Shown: positions 15,805-23,746, numbered from the stretch's first letter. The stretch is DNA of 32,694 nt from Christensenella sp. UBA6420 (GCA_002439705.1 DJPE01000012.1:1-32694), one strand, 5' to 3'. The notes: generated by a model from the letters alone, not told the origin. Numbers and translations are program-made.

Positions 15805-17367
15805 ATGACTACGATAATTTCTGCGGCGAAAGCGGTGCAATACGTAATTTTCTGCGCGTACATAGCCGTTCTTATAGCCGTCGCTGTATTCAGCGCGAAG
15901 AAAAGCAAATCCCTTAACGACTTTATGTTCGCAAACAAAGGGGTGGGCGGGTGGCTCACCGCGTTCGCTTACGGAGCGACTTATTTCAGCGCGGTAATAT
16001 TCATAGGGTACGCGGGAAAGTTCGGCTGGAACTTCGGTCTGTCTTCGGTGTGGATAGGCATAGGGAACATGCTGATAGGTACTCTCGCCGCCTGGCTCGT
16101 TTTAGCTAAACGCACGAAAAAATTTACCGTCGCGTTATCTGCGAGAACCATGCCCGAATTTTTCGAAAAACGGTACGAATCGAAACACCTTAAACTCGTG
16201 GCGTCCTTGCTTATATTCGTTTTCTTGTTGCCCTACTCGTCGTCGGTTTATCAAGGTTTGGGATACATTTTCTCGCAAGTTATGAACCTAAAACCCGTGT
16301 ATTGCATAATTATCCTTGCAGCGGTAACAGCCGTATATCTCTTTCTCGGCGGGTATTTCGCCACTTCGATTACCGACTTTATTCAGGGTATAATAATGAT
16401 AGCGGGTATCCTTGCGTGCGTGTTCGTTCTGTTAGGTAAAGACGCGGTAAACTACGGAGAAGGGTTGAAAAAGCTCACCGAATCGGGATTAGGATTCATT
16501 CCGTCGGCGGAAATTCCCGAAGGAAAAACTTTTCTCGACAGTCCCGCTTTCAACGTAACTATTCTCACTCTCCTTACTTCTTTCGGCATATGGGGTCTGC
16601 CGCAGTCGGTACATAAATTCTACGCGATAAAAGACGACGCGGCGATAAAAAAAGGAGCGGTAATAAGTACCATCTTTGCTCTTATCGTCGGTTGCGGCGC
16701 GTACTTTACGGGGAGTCTCGTGACGCTGTTTATAAGTAAAGACGAGTTTACGAACGTACTCGGCGGCAATTTCGACCGACTCGTACCCGAAATGCTGTCC
16801 GATAACCTTTCGCCCGCTCTTATGGGGCTTATACTCGTATTGCTCTTTTCGGCGAGTATGTCCACTCTCGCTTCTTTGTCCTTATCTTCCGCTTCCACCG
16901 TAAGCGTTGATTTTTATAAAGGATACGTAAAAAAACAAGCTCCCGACAGTAACGTAACCGTTCTTATGCGGGTGTTGTGTCTCGTGTTCGTGGCAATAAG
17001 CGCGGTGCTTGCCATTATAGAAGTCGACGCGATAGTCACGATGATGAGCCTTAGCTGGGGGCTTCTGGCAGGGTGCTTTATAGGTCCGTACGTTTTGGGA
17101 TTGTATTCAAAAAAGATAAATAAAATCGGCGTTTACGCTTCGATAATAACCACGCTTATTATAAACGTAGCCATGATAATAGGTCTCGGCGTAATGCAAA
17201 CGCCGAACGGCAGCTTCGGAGCTATACTTAAATCGGGTATCGGTCGCAGTCCGTTTATAGGCGTAGTAAGCATGGCGGCGTCCTTTATAGTAACGCCGCT
17301 GTTCTCGGTGATTTTCAAAAAATACTCTCCGAGCGAACGATTATTGAATACGCTTTTCGAAAAATAA
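15805..17367 (+). CDS. Sodium:solute symporter (SSS family)
   Basis: 520 residues from the ATG at 15805, chosen for GGAG eight bases upstream and the promoter just before it. The open frame begins further upstream only because it reads through the repeat element. About thirteen hydrophobic helices are seen. Family features include the early KSLNDFMFANKGVGGWLTAF, then TYFSAVIFIGYAGKFGWNFG, RTMPEFFEKRYESK, ITDFIQGIIMIAGI and SASMSTLASLSLSSAST, which resembles the sodium-binding region of PutP-like carriers. It would import a small organic solute with sodium; the substrate (amino acid, carboxylate or sugar) cannot be told. It stands alone. Confidence 0.92.
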   Translation: MTTIISAAKAVQYVIFCAYIAVLIAVAVFSAKKSKSLNDFMFANKGVGGWLTAFAYGATYFSAVIFIGYAGKFGWNFGLSSVWIGIGNMLIGTLAAWLVLAKRTKKFTVALSARTMPEFFEKRYESKHLKLVASLLIFVFLLPYSSSVYQGLGYIFSQVMNLKPVYCIIILAAVTAVYLFLGGYFATSITDFIQGIIMIAGILACVFVLLGKDAVNYGEGLKKLTESGLGFIPSAEIPEGKTFLDSPAFNVTILTLLTSFGIWGLPQSVHKFYAIKDDAAIKKGAVISTIFALIVGCGAYFTGSLVTLFISKDEFTNVLGGNFDRLVPEMLSDNLSPALMGLILVLLFSASMSTLASLSLSSASTVSVDFYKGYVKKQAPDSNVTVLMRVLCLVFVAISAVLAIIEVDAIVTMMSLSWGLLAGCFIGPYVLGLYSKKINKIGVYASIITTLIINVAMIIGLGVMQTPNGSFGAILKSGIGRSPFIGVVSMAASFIVTPLFSVIFKKYSPSERLLNTLFEK

Positions 17368-17392
17368 TAATCGGTAACGAAAAAAGCTAAGT

Positions 17393-17423
17393 CCGCGTAA
17401 CCTTAACGGCTATGCGGTTTTTT
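17393..17423 (+). terminator. Terminator of the symporter gene
   Basis: CCGCGTA (17393-17399) pairs with TATGCGG (17411-17417), followed by six T. Confidence 0.7.
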
Positions 17424-17425
17424 CG

Positions 17426-17722
17426 TCACATTTTCAATACGATTTCTCTGACCTTGGTTAAGAATTCTTCGGCAAGCTCGTCTATTTCGCGCAGTTTTTC
17501 TTCTCTGTCGGCGCGGATGCTTTCGCCGTTGAACGTCTTGTAACACGGTCTGCCCATGTTGGTGTAGAAAGGAGCTTTCTCTCCCGATTCTATCGCGACT
17601 ATCTCGTTAATTAAATCTTCTTTTTTTAACGTGGTAGGACTTTTGACGCCGATAGTTCTGCCGTGTTCACGCAAATCGCGTATGCCGAATTGTTTGTAAT
17701 AATTGAAACCTTGATTATCCAT
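17426..17722 (-). CDS. Small protein with a Rho-N/SAP-like helical motif
   Basis: 98 residues from the ATG at 17722, which has AGAGGG upstream. An in-frame start at 17830 would span the divergent promoter region and add a hydrophobic stretch that I regard as spurious. Residues about 10-45 (FGIRDLREHGRTIGVKSPTTLKKEDLINEI) match the pattern of the Rho termination factor N-terminal/SAP-type helical motif, which often binds nucleic acid. The C-terminal 35 residues are a charged helix (DREEKLREIDELAEEFLTKV). It is divergent from an Xre regulator, so the two may form a regulatory pair. The function is otherwise unknown. Confidence 0.75.
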   Translation of the reverse strand: MDNQGFNYYKQFGIRDLREHGRTIGVKSPTTLKKEDLINEIVAIESGEKAPFYTNMGRPCYKTFNGESIRADREEKLREIDELAEEFLTKVREIVLKM

Positions 17723-17768
17723 GATAATTCCCTCTGCTTTTGATAGCATTTCGCTATTATTTAATAAT

Positions 17769-17797
17769 ATTGTACTACATATGTATATAATTGTCAA
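17769..17797 (-). promoter_or_regulatory. Promoter of the Rho-N-like gene
   Basis: Minus strand TTGACA (17792-17797), 17-bp spacer, TACAAT (17769-17774). A TATAAT for the divergent Xre gene (17786-17791, plus strand) overlaps it. Confidence 0.7.
17776..17785. promoter_or_regulatory. Palindrome TACATATGTA, possible Xre operator
   Basis: A perfect 10-bp palindrome inside the spacer of the minus-strand promoter and abutting the plus-strand -10. That is where a repressor would control both divergent genes. Confidence 0.45.
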
Positions 17798-17816
17798 TAT
17801 AAAGATGTAAGAAGAT

Positions 17817-18023
17817 ATGACGGAATTCAAAAACAGATTGACTGAACTCAGAAAGCAGAATCTCCTCTCGCAACGCGAGATGGCGCAGAAACTCGGTATT
17901 TCTCAGCCGTCTTACGTCCGTTACGAGAACGGAACCGCCCAACCGAACCTCGACCGGCTCATTATGATAGCCGATATCTTTGACGTGAGTCTCGACTATC
18001 TCGTCGGAAGAGAAAAGTACTGA
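17817..18023 (+). CDS. Xre-family helix-turn-helix regulator
   Basis: 68 residues, essentially a lone HTH_3 domain. RLTELRKQNLLSQREMAQKL forms helices 1-2, GISQPSYVRYENGTAQPNLD covers the recognition helix and turn, and LIMIADIFDVSLDYLVGR is the typical last helix pair. It is a cytoplasmic DNA-binding repressor type. The ribosome site is weak (AAGAAG close to the ATG). It is divergent from the Rho-N-like gene with a 94-bp shared region holding overlapping promoters and a palindrome, so autoregulation and control of the neighbour are likely. No toxin-like partner is obvious. Confidence 0.92.
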   Translation: MTEFKNRLTELRKQNLLSQREMAQKLGISQPSYVRYENGTAQPNLDRLIMIADIFDVSLDYLVGREKY

Positions 18024-18053
18024 TTCCTTTCTCGCTATCAACCTAATCGCAAT

Positions 18054-18091
18054 AAAAAAGAACCCGTTTTTTGCGGGTTCTTGCTCGTTTT
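18054..18091. terminator. Bidirectional terminator between the Xre and FTR-like genes
   Basis: AAGAACCCG pairs with CGGGTTCTT (18058-18082). T-rich tails exist on both strands (TTGCTCGTTTT on plus, TTTTTATT on minus), serving two convergent genes. Confidence 0.85.
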
Positions 18092-18095
18092 ATCG

Positions 18096-18293
18096 TTAAT
18101 CTTTCGATTTATAGTACAGGTAGCAATGGCAATAGCCTTCGAAATCGGGGTCGGCTATCTGCTCCCTGAACTCCTTACATATACATTTATAATCTTCGGT
18201 GCGCTCGCGGCGGCAAGGGCAATACCCTCCCGTCCTTTTCAGCCCTTCGCGGACGGTCTCTACTATCTCTTTGTTTTCGTTAAGTCTGACCAT
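18096..18293 (-). CDS. Ferredoxin-thioredoxin reductase catalytic-chain-like protein
   Basis: 65 residues. The cysteine pattern CPC (GGYCPCRRE), CIC (YKCICKEF) and CHC (EGYCHCYLYY) is that of the FTR catalytic chain, which holds a [4Fe-4S] cluster beside a redox disulfide and reduces thioredoxin-like partners with ferredoxin electrons. All six cysteines are present. The protein is shorter than plant or cyanobacterial forms, but short versions are common in anaerobes. No variable FTR subunit gene is nearby. The gene starts 7 nt after the lipid kinase stop with no clear ribosome site, so it probably depends on translational coupling. The partner thioredoxin is unknown. Confidence 0.85.
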   Translation of the reverse strand: MVRLNENKEIVETVREGLKRTGGYCPCRRERTEDYKCICKEFREQIADPDFEGYCHCYLYYKSKD

Positions 18294-18300
18294 AATATTA

Positions 18301-19167
18301 TTATTTGAAAGTTTTTAACACGTTATGCGCGACTTTGCAGTGCAAAACCTTGTTGTCGTAGACTTCGCCGTCTACCTGCGTCTTTCCGTCGTCCAACAAC
18401 GTAATCTTGATTTCCTTGCAGCGAACGTGCTCCGTAACGGGATTGCCGTAGTGTTTACCTTTAAGGAATTGCAATAGCAGTCTGAGAACTTTAATCTTCG
18501 ACGTTTCGTTGACGATTACCGCGTCGAGAAGTCCGTCGTCCACGTCGGAACCCGGTCCTATCGGCATACCGCCGCCGATATAAACGCCGTTGCAGATAGA
18601 AGTAATTATTATCGACTTTTCTTCCGACCTTCCGTCGAGCTCTATAATAACGCGGTGGAAACGAAGGTGCAGAACGGTATATAAAAGAGCGGCGTAGTAT
18701 TTAGCCTTGCCGCGAAAGGCTTTCATCTGTCCGTACTTGACCAGCACGTCCACGTCCATACCCGCTCCCGTCGTATTCAGAGCCCTTCTGTCGTCGAGCT
18801 GAATAAAATCGGTGTACCCTACGTTATCTTTAAGGATAAATTCGAGCGCCTTAGCGGGGTCTCTCGGAATATTCGTAGCTTTGACGTAATCGTTACCCGT
18901 GCCGCAAGGGATAAACCCGACGGTGATTTTAGAAAAATCTTCTATTCCGTTAAGGGCTTCGTTGAACGAACCGTCGCCACCCATTACTATAAGTTTGCAG
19001 TCGTCTTTTTTGTTCAGTTCCCGCACGATTTCCTGCGCGTGTCCGGGATACGCCGTGCGATGGACGGTATACGGAATTTGTTTTCCCGTAAGAATGGTCT
19101 CCACCGTCTTCAATGCGGCAAGGCTCTTGCCCTTACCCGAATGCGGATTTATCAATATATCGTACAT
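18301..19167 (-). CDS. Diacylglycerol/lipid kinase family protein (DgkB/YegS-like)
   Basis: 288 residues from the ATG at 19167, chosen because GGAGA lies nine bases upstream and the family begins with this strand (MYDILINPHSGKGKS). In-frame ATGs at 19176 and 19182 are less well placed, and the longer open frame runs into the repeat element. The catalytic domain shows INPHSGKGK, the nucleotide-binding VMGGDGSFNEALNG (GGDGS 63-67) and IPCGTGND. The C-terminal lobe has GGGMPIGPGSDVDDGLLDAVIV and a final QVDGE. It phosphorylates a lipid such as diacylglycerol or undecaprenol-related lipid at the inner membrane face; the exact lipid is unknown. The FTR-like gene follows by 7 nt. Confidence 0.93.
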   Translation of the reverse strand: MYDILINPHSGKGKSLAALKTVETILTGKQIPYTVHRTAYPGHAQEIVRELNKKDDCKLIVMGGDGSFNEALNGIEDFSKITVGFIPCGTGNDYVKATNIPRDPAKALEFILKDNVGYTDFIQLDDRRALNTTGAGMDVDVLVKYGQMKAFRGKAKYYAALLYTVLHLRFHRVIIELDGRSEEKSIIITSICNGVYIGGGMPIGPGSDVDDGLLDAVIVNETSKIKVLRLLLQFLKGKHYGNPVTEHVRCKEIKITLLDDGKTQVDGEVYDNKVLHCKVAHNVLKTFK

Positions 19168-19246
19168 TAACGTCATCTCCATACAATAATCGTATATTTT
19201 TATCTTATCAAATATCGGTTCCGATGTAAAGACCTTTTTGATTTTC

Positions 19247-19440
19247 GGAGCATCCCATGCACATTGCTTTACGCAGCAAAAAACGGGAGAAAATAATTTC
19301 ACCCAATGGTATACTATCAAACAATGACGAGAAGCGGATATAAATCATAGTTTTTCGCTGCTTTCACAAAAACGTCGTCTACCGTACTTAGTACGCCTAC
19401 GCTCCGTTTTTGTGAAAAATCAACGCACCTGTGACACTCC
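19247..19440 (+). repeat. MITE-like element, copy C (subfamily 1)
   Basis: 194 bp, from GGAGCATCCCATGCAC to CACCTGTGACACTCC. A perfect 13-bp stem (19362-19374 with 19405-19417) encloses GTACTTAGTAC (19384-19394). The stem sequence differs from copy A but stays paired. It occupies about half of the 406-bp gap between the lipid kinase and copA. The remaining A/T-rich 19441-19530 shows no gene. Confidence 0.85.
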
Positions 19441-19530
19441 GTTGCTCTTTTTGTCCGATCCGAAAACAATATAAAACAATATATAAAATTTATATATACA
19501 ATATAAAATTATTATATAATATGCAGTCAC

Positions 19531-19546
19531 TTAAACGTTTGATTAA
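19531..19546. promoter_or_regulatory. Operator-like 16-mer TTAAACGTTTGATTAA
   Basis: Overlaps the -35 of the proposed copA promoter and matches the element at 12480-12495 in 14 of 16 bases (TTAAAYGTTTGWTTAA). It contains the palindrome AAACGTTT. Confidence 0.5.
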
Positions 19547-19567
19547 ACTTAATAAAACTGCTATACT
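19539..19567 (+). promoter_or_regulatory. Proposed copA promoter, possibly giving a leaderless mRNA
   Basis: TTGATT (19539-19544), 17-bp spacer, TATACT (19562-19567). The expected start, about seven bases on, falls on the A of the ATG at 19574. An alternative -10 (TATAAT, 19515-19520) lies further upstream but has a poor -35. Confidence 0.55.
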
Positions 19568-19573
19568 AACGGT

Positions 19574-21979
19574 ATGAAAAAGTTTTTAGTAACGGGTATG
19601 TCTTGCAGCGCGTGCGCCGCAAGGGTAGAAAAAGCGGTAAGCGTTTTGCCGGAAGTAAAGAAAGCGGAAGTCAATCTTCTTACCAGAACGTTAAAAGTGG
19701 AAGGCAATATCTCCGACGATATAATCTATGACGCCGTAAAAAAAGCGGGGTACGGCTTGGCTCCTTACACAGACGACGCTTCTTTACCGAAAGAAAAAGG
19801 TTTATCTCTTAAAAATCGTCTTATTATCTCCGCCTGCTTCTTAGTACCGCTGTTTATAGTGGCTATGGGCAGTATGATGGGGATACCGATGAACTTCCTT
19901 ACCGACAGACCGGTGCTGTTTGCGGGAATTCAACTTGCGTTGACTATTCCCATAATAGTAATCAACTTCTCCTATTTCACCAACGGAACCAAGTCGCTGT
20001 TTAAGGGCTCGCCCAACATGAACACCCTTATTTCGGTAGGTAGCGGGGTTGCGTTCCTGTACGGACTGTACGCCTTTATTATGATAATCGTAGGCACGGT
20101 AAAAGGCGACCACATGACGGTACACTCCTTCATGCACAATATGTACTTCGAGAGTGCGGGAATGATACTTACCCTTATTACGTTAGGAAAGTTTCTCGAA
20201 GGGCGTTCCAAAGGAAAAACGACCGCCGCGATAGAAAAACTTTTGCGTCTGGCTCCCGATACGGCTACGGTAGTGACTCCCGACGGAGAAACCGTCCTTC
20301 CCCTGTCTGAAATCAAAGTGGGCGATATAGTGAAAGTGACCACCGGCGAAAGGATACCGCTCGACGGCGTGATTACCGCGGGTAAGGCTTCCGTAGACAC
20401 TTCGACGATTACGGGAGAAAGTATCCCCCGCGACGCTAATTTGGGCGACGAAGCCATAAGCGGTACTCTCGTAGTAAGCGGATATATAGAATTTAAGGTA
20501 ACGGCTGTCGGCGAAGACACCGTGCTGAAAAAAATCGTTCGACTCGTGGAAGAAGCGTCGTCTTCGAAAGCTCCCATTTCCCGACTCGCAGACAAGATAA
20601 GCGGCGTGTTCGTACCCGTCGTTATGAGCATAAGCCTTATTACCTTCATCGTATGGATGTGCGTAAAAAAGGATTTTCCGTTCGCTCTCAATATGGCGAT
20701 AAGCGTACTGGTCATTTCCTGTCCGTGCGCTTTGGGACTCGCTACCCCCGTAGCTATCATGGTCGGCACGGGTAAAGGCGCGGAAAACGGTATTCTTATC
20801 AAGAACGCCGAAAGTCTTGAATTACTGCATAAAATAAACTGCATCGTCTTCGACAAGACCGGTACGATAACGGAAGGACACCCCGCCGTCGAAAACTTCT
20901 ACGGCGACGAGCATTGCTTGTCGATAGCGTATTCTTTGGAAAAAACGTCTTCTCACCCGTTGAGCGCGGCGGTCGTAGCTTACGCCGAAGAAAGAAACGT
21001 CCCCGCACTGGAAACCGTAGACTTTGCGGAAATCGCAGGCAAAGGACTTTCGGGTAAGATAAACGGAAAAATTTGTTACGTCGGGAATAAAAACTTCCTT
21101 ACCGAAAACGGCGTTGAAGTACCCGAAGCGAACGGGTTTACCGTAATACACGTTGCGGAAGGAAACGATTATTTAGGCTATCTCGACCTTTCCGACCCCG
21201 TAAAACCCGATTCGGCGAAAGCGGTGGCGGAACTTAAAGCCATGGGCATAAAGACGGTAATACTTACCGGCGACAACAAACGCAGCGCGGAAAAAGTCTT
21301 TGCGGAAGTACAGACCGACGAATATATCTCCGACGTTCTTCCCGCAGACAAAGAAAAATGGGTAAGGACCTATCAGGAACAAGGACTTAAAGTCGCTATG
21401 GTCGGCGACGGAATAAACGACTCCCCCGCTCTTACGAGAGCCGACGTAGGCATAGCCATCGGAGCGGGTACGGATATAGCGATAGACAGCGCGGATATAG
21501 TCCTTGTGAAGAACAGCCTTGCCGACGTTGTGAGAGCGATAAATTTAAGTAAGCAGACCTTACGGGTAATAAAACAAAACCTGTTCTGGGCGTTCGGATA
21601 CAACGTACTCGGTATCCCTATAGCGGCGGGCGTGCTGTATCCTATATCGACAACTCTCGTCCTTAACCCGATGATAGCGGCGGCGTGTATGAGCCTTAGC
21701 TCGGTATCCGTAGTCCTGAACGCTCTGCGTCTGAGCGCTTTCGGTAAAAAGAAAAACAAACAAGGAGAAAAAACCATGAAAACCATTCATATCGAAGGCA
21801 TGATGTGCCAACATTGCGTAAACCACGTAAAGACCGCTCTTCTCGGCATCGAAGGAGTAACTTCCGCCGAAGTAGACCTTGCAAAAAAGACCGCCGTAAT
21901 CAACGACTGCGACGTAAGCGACGAAGTAATAAAGGCTAAAATAGCCGAAGCGGGTTACAAAGTAACTAAAATCAAATAA
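19574..21979 (+). CDS. copA: Copper-exporting P1B-1 ATPase with N- and C-terminal HMA domains
   Basis: 801 residues. The N-terminal HMA domain carries GMSCSAC (Cys11, Cys14). The core shows TGES (280-283), SCPCALGLATP (CPC 383-385), DKTGT (phosphorylated Asp427), SSHPLSAA and GDGIND. Membrane helices near the end carry FWAFGYNVLGIP and MSLSSVSVVLNA, the Asn/Tyr and MxxSS marks of copper(I) pumps. It would export Cu(I) across the cytoplasmic membrane. A second HMA domain (735-801, GMMCQHC with Cys745/Cys748) is fused to the C-terminus after a short KKKNKQGEKT linker, an unusual place. An internal ribosome site precedes Met735. No Shine-Dalgarno is seen before the main ATG. Confidence 0.95.
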   Translation: MKKFLVTGMSCSACAARVEKAVSVLPEVKKAEVNLLTRTLKVEGNISDDIIYDAVKKAGYGLAPYTDDASLPKEKGLSLKNRLIISACFLVPLFIVAMGSMMGIPMNFLTDRPVLFAGIQLALTIPIIVINFSYFTNGTKSLFKGSPNMNTLISVGSGVAFLYGLYAFIMIIVGTVKGDHMTVHSFMHNMYFESAGMILTLITLGKFLEGRSKGKTTAAIEKLLRLAPDTATVVTPDGETVLPLSEIKVGDIVKVTTGERIPLDGVITAGKASVDTSTITGESIPRDANLGDEAISGTLVVSGYIEFKVTAVGEDTVLKKIVRLVEEASSSKAPISRLADKISGVFVPVVMSISLITFIVWMCVKKDFPFALNMAISVLVISCPCALGLATPVAIMVGTGKGAENGILIKNAESLELLHKINCIVFDKTGTITEGHPAVENFYGDEHCLSIAYSLEKTSSHPLSAAVVAYAEERNVPALETVDFAEIAGKGLSGKINGKICYVGNKNFLTENGVEVPEANGFTVIHVAEGNDYLGYLDLSDPVKPDSAKAVAELKAMGIKTVILTGDNKRSAEKVFAEVQTDEYISDVLPADKEKWVRTYQEQGLKVAMVGDGINDSPALTRADVGIAIGAGTDIAIDSADIVLVKNSLADVVRAINLSKQTLRVIKQNLFWAFGYNVLGIPIAAGVLYPISTTLVLNPMIAAACMSLSSVSVVLNALRLSAFGKKKNKQGEKTMKTIHIEGMMCQHCVNHVKTALLGIEGVTSAEVDLAKKTAVINDCDVSDEVIKAKIAEAGYKVTKIK
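21776..21979 (+). CDS. Possible internal start: free CopZ-like copper chaperone from within copA
   Basis: AAGGAG (21762-21767) stands eight bases before an ATG at 21776 that is in frame with copA. Translation from it would give a 67-residue HMA protein beginning MKTIHIEGMMCQHC and ending at the copA stop. That is the size and form of a normal CopZ chaperone, which passes Cu(I) to the pump. The arrangement looks like a copA-copZ pair in which the copA stop codon has been lost while the copZ ribosome site was kept. Both a fusion and a free chaperone could then be made. Internal initiation is inferred. Confidence 0.6.
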   Translation: MKTIHIEGMMCQHCVNHVKTALLGIEGVTSAEVDLAKKTAVINDCDVSDEVIKAKIAEAGYKVTKIK

Positions 21980-21986
21980 TTTTTTT

Positions 21987-22081
21987 GAGCGGTTAAATTG
22001 CGTTTTTTCGCCGTAAAAGGCAAAAAATATAAGTTTTTCAAAACTAATGCGATTTGACCGCTCTTATTTTTTGCTTTTTTT
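21987..22081 (+). terminator. Long hairpin terminator after copA
   Basis: GAGCGGTTAAATTGC (21987-22001) pairs imperfectly with GCGATTTGACCGCTC (22049-22063). A nested GCC/GGC hairpin lies inside, and T-rich tracts follow. Confidence 0.75.
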
Positions 22082-22108
22082 AAGACAATTTATATTTTTT
22101 ATAGTAAA

Positions 22109-22160
22109 CTATATATAGGCTTAGTCGAATAAAAGCGAAGCCTACTATATATTTTTTCAT
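22109..22160 (+). promoter_or_regulatory. Leader hairpin before the transglutaminase gene
   Basis: An A/T-flanked stem (TAGGCTT with AAGCCTA) is followed by ATATATTTTTT about 10 bases before the ribosome site. It may act as an attenuator or a second terminator; no ligand motif is recognised. Confidence 0.35.
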
Positions 22161-22171
22161 AAGGGAAAGAA

Positions 22172-23746
22172 ATGAAAATCAAACGTTCGGTAATAATTAT
22201 AGCGGTATCCCTTCTCCTGTGCTTTACTCTCACGGGTTGTTTGGGAGTAGTGGGCGGCATAATCACGGGGTTAGACGCGGTGATACGCTACGTTCGGGGC
22301 TTCGGCGAAGACGAACTTCCCGAACAGACGGTTTACGGGAGCGCAAATCCCCTTGCCGTAAGTTTCCGCGACGGAAAAATGGTCGCTATATGGGACTACG
22401 CCGACAACGTAAACTACGTTCTTTCCGTCACCGACGACAACGATATAACCACCGTTTACGACCCGGCGGATACGACGCATACAGAATATAAAGATTATTA
22501 CGGCGACGGAATTTTCTATCTCGAAAACGCGGGGTACGACTATTCCGACCCGGTAGAGCTTTCCCTTAAATCGGTCTATAAAAACAATACTTCCGACAAA
22601 GTCACCGCATCCTACGACGGACTGTCTAAAGCCGATTACGACGCTTACACAGCCAACGTACCCGGCGGATTTACTACGATAGACTCGTATATCGCGACGA
22701 GATACGAGATGTTCGAATATTTTGCATATCTTCTTATCTTCCGTCCGAACTCTACCGAAGTCGCCGAAAAGGGCGTGACTTACGAAAAGGTCGAACAGGA
22801 ATTTCTGATAGCGTACGACTACCAGGGAATTTACGACGATACTCTTACCGAAGATAAGGCGTTCGAATCGGAAGTTCTGTCCGCAGTAGCTTCCTTCGAA
22901 GACTCCGCAGCGTACAATTACAGCTACGAACGGGACGGAAACATAGGAAAATACGTCCTTCGCTTCTACTACGACGTAAACCCCTACCTTATGACCGACA
23001 GCAAGGATATGTACGTCAACGCTTATACTTCTGCGGAACCGCCCCACTACGACACGACTGTCGAACACGACCGTACTTTCGCAATAGACGACAGAACGCA
23101 GACCGTATCGGTATCGAGCAGCGATCAACTCTATTTCGCCATAAAGAAAGGCTACAAGCCCGTTCCCGTCGCCGGCAGCAACGCCGAATATATCTACGCG
23201 GAATTAAGGCGTATACTTTCTTTAATTAACTCCGACTCGGACAGCGTGCCTACGAAAATTCACCATATCTACGACTATATGGTAAATACGGTAATATACG
23301 ACTACGATTTCGTGGAAAACACTCTCAAACAGGAAGTCGACGACCAAAGCATATTCTTCTCCTACGAATGTCTTTATCTGGAAGGAGTTTTAGGCTACGT
23401 TCCGTCGGGTAAAAATTTCTCGACCAAAAATCGCGTAGCCATCTGCGACGGACTCAGCAAGGCTTTCCTTTGCTTTACGCAAATCGAAGGAATAGAATCG
23501 CTGAAAATCTCCGGCACGGCAAGCGGCGGCGCGCACGCCTGGAACAAAGTCTGCGTAAACAACCGCTGGTATATGGTGGACACTACGTGGGGTAACGTCC
23601 TTAATTCTTCCGGCACTACCCATAAAAACTACGAATACCTTTCGCACGACTACCTTATGACGAGAGACGACTCCGCCCACGAAGAAGACAAGTGGTACTC
23701 TTACCCGAAAGCGACGGGGAAGTATAATTTTATATTCTCGAATTAG
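22172..23746 (+). CDS. Transglutaminase-like lipoprotein
   Basis: 524 residues. The signal peptide ends in a lipobox LTGC (Cys23), so it is likely anchored outside the cytoplasmic membrane. The middle region (about 50-350) is a largely beta, Tyr/Asp-rich domain that I do not recognise. The C-terminal transglutaminase/protease-like domain shows the triad: Cys425 in VAICDGLSKAF, His455 in GGAHAWNKV and Asp470 in WYMVDTTWG. Such domains cleave or cross-link peptides at the surface, and the substrate is unknown. The start has AGGGAAAG upstream. The gene is monocistronic and its stop is followed within 7 bases by an array of hairpins. Confidence 0.88.
   Translation: MKIKRSVIIIAVSLLLCFTLTGCLGVVGGIITGLDAVIRYVRGFGEDELPEQTVYGSANPLAVSFRDGKMVAIWDYADNVNYVLSVTDDNDITTVYDPADTTHTEYKDYYGDGIFYLENAGYDYSDPVELSLKSVYKNNTSDKVTASYDGLSKADYDAYTANVPGGFTTIDSYIATRYEMFEYFAYLLIFRPNSTEVAEKGVTYEKVEQEFLIAYDYQGIYDDTLTEDKAFESEVLSAVASFEDSAAYNYSYERDGNIGKYVLRFYYDVNPYLMTDSKDMYVNAYTSAEPPHYDTTVEHDRTFAIDDRTQTVSVSSSDQLYFAIKKGYKPVPVAGSNAEYIYAELRRILSLINSDSDSVPTKIHHIYDYMVNTVIYDYDFVENTLKQEVDDQSIFFSYECLYLEGVLGYVPSGKNFSTKNRVAICDGLSKAFLCFTQIEGIESLKISGTASGGAHAWNKVCVNNRWYMVDTTWGNVLNSSGTTHKNYEYLSHDYLMTRDDSAHEEDKWYSYPKATGKYNFIFSN

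Noticed and set aside
19168..19320. 51 extra residues on the lipid kinase
   Set aside because: They are translated from repeat copy C and flanking A/T-rich DNA; the family starts at the strand MYDILINP.
22271..23128. 285-codon minus-strand frame opposite the transglutaminase lipoprotein
   Set aside because: It is a shadow frame rich in Val, Tyr and Arg, without a domain or ribosome site.
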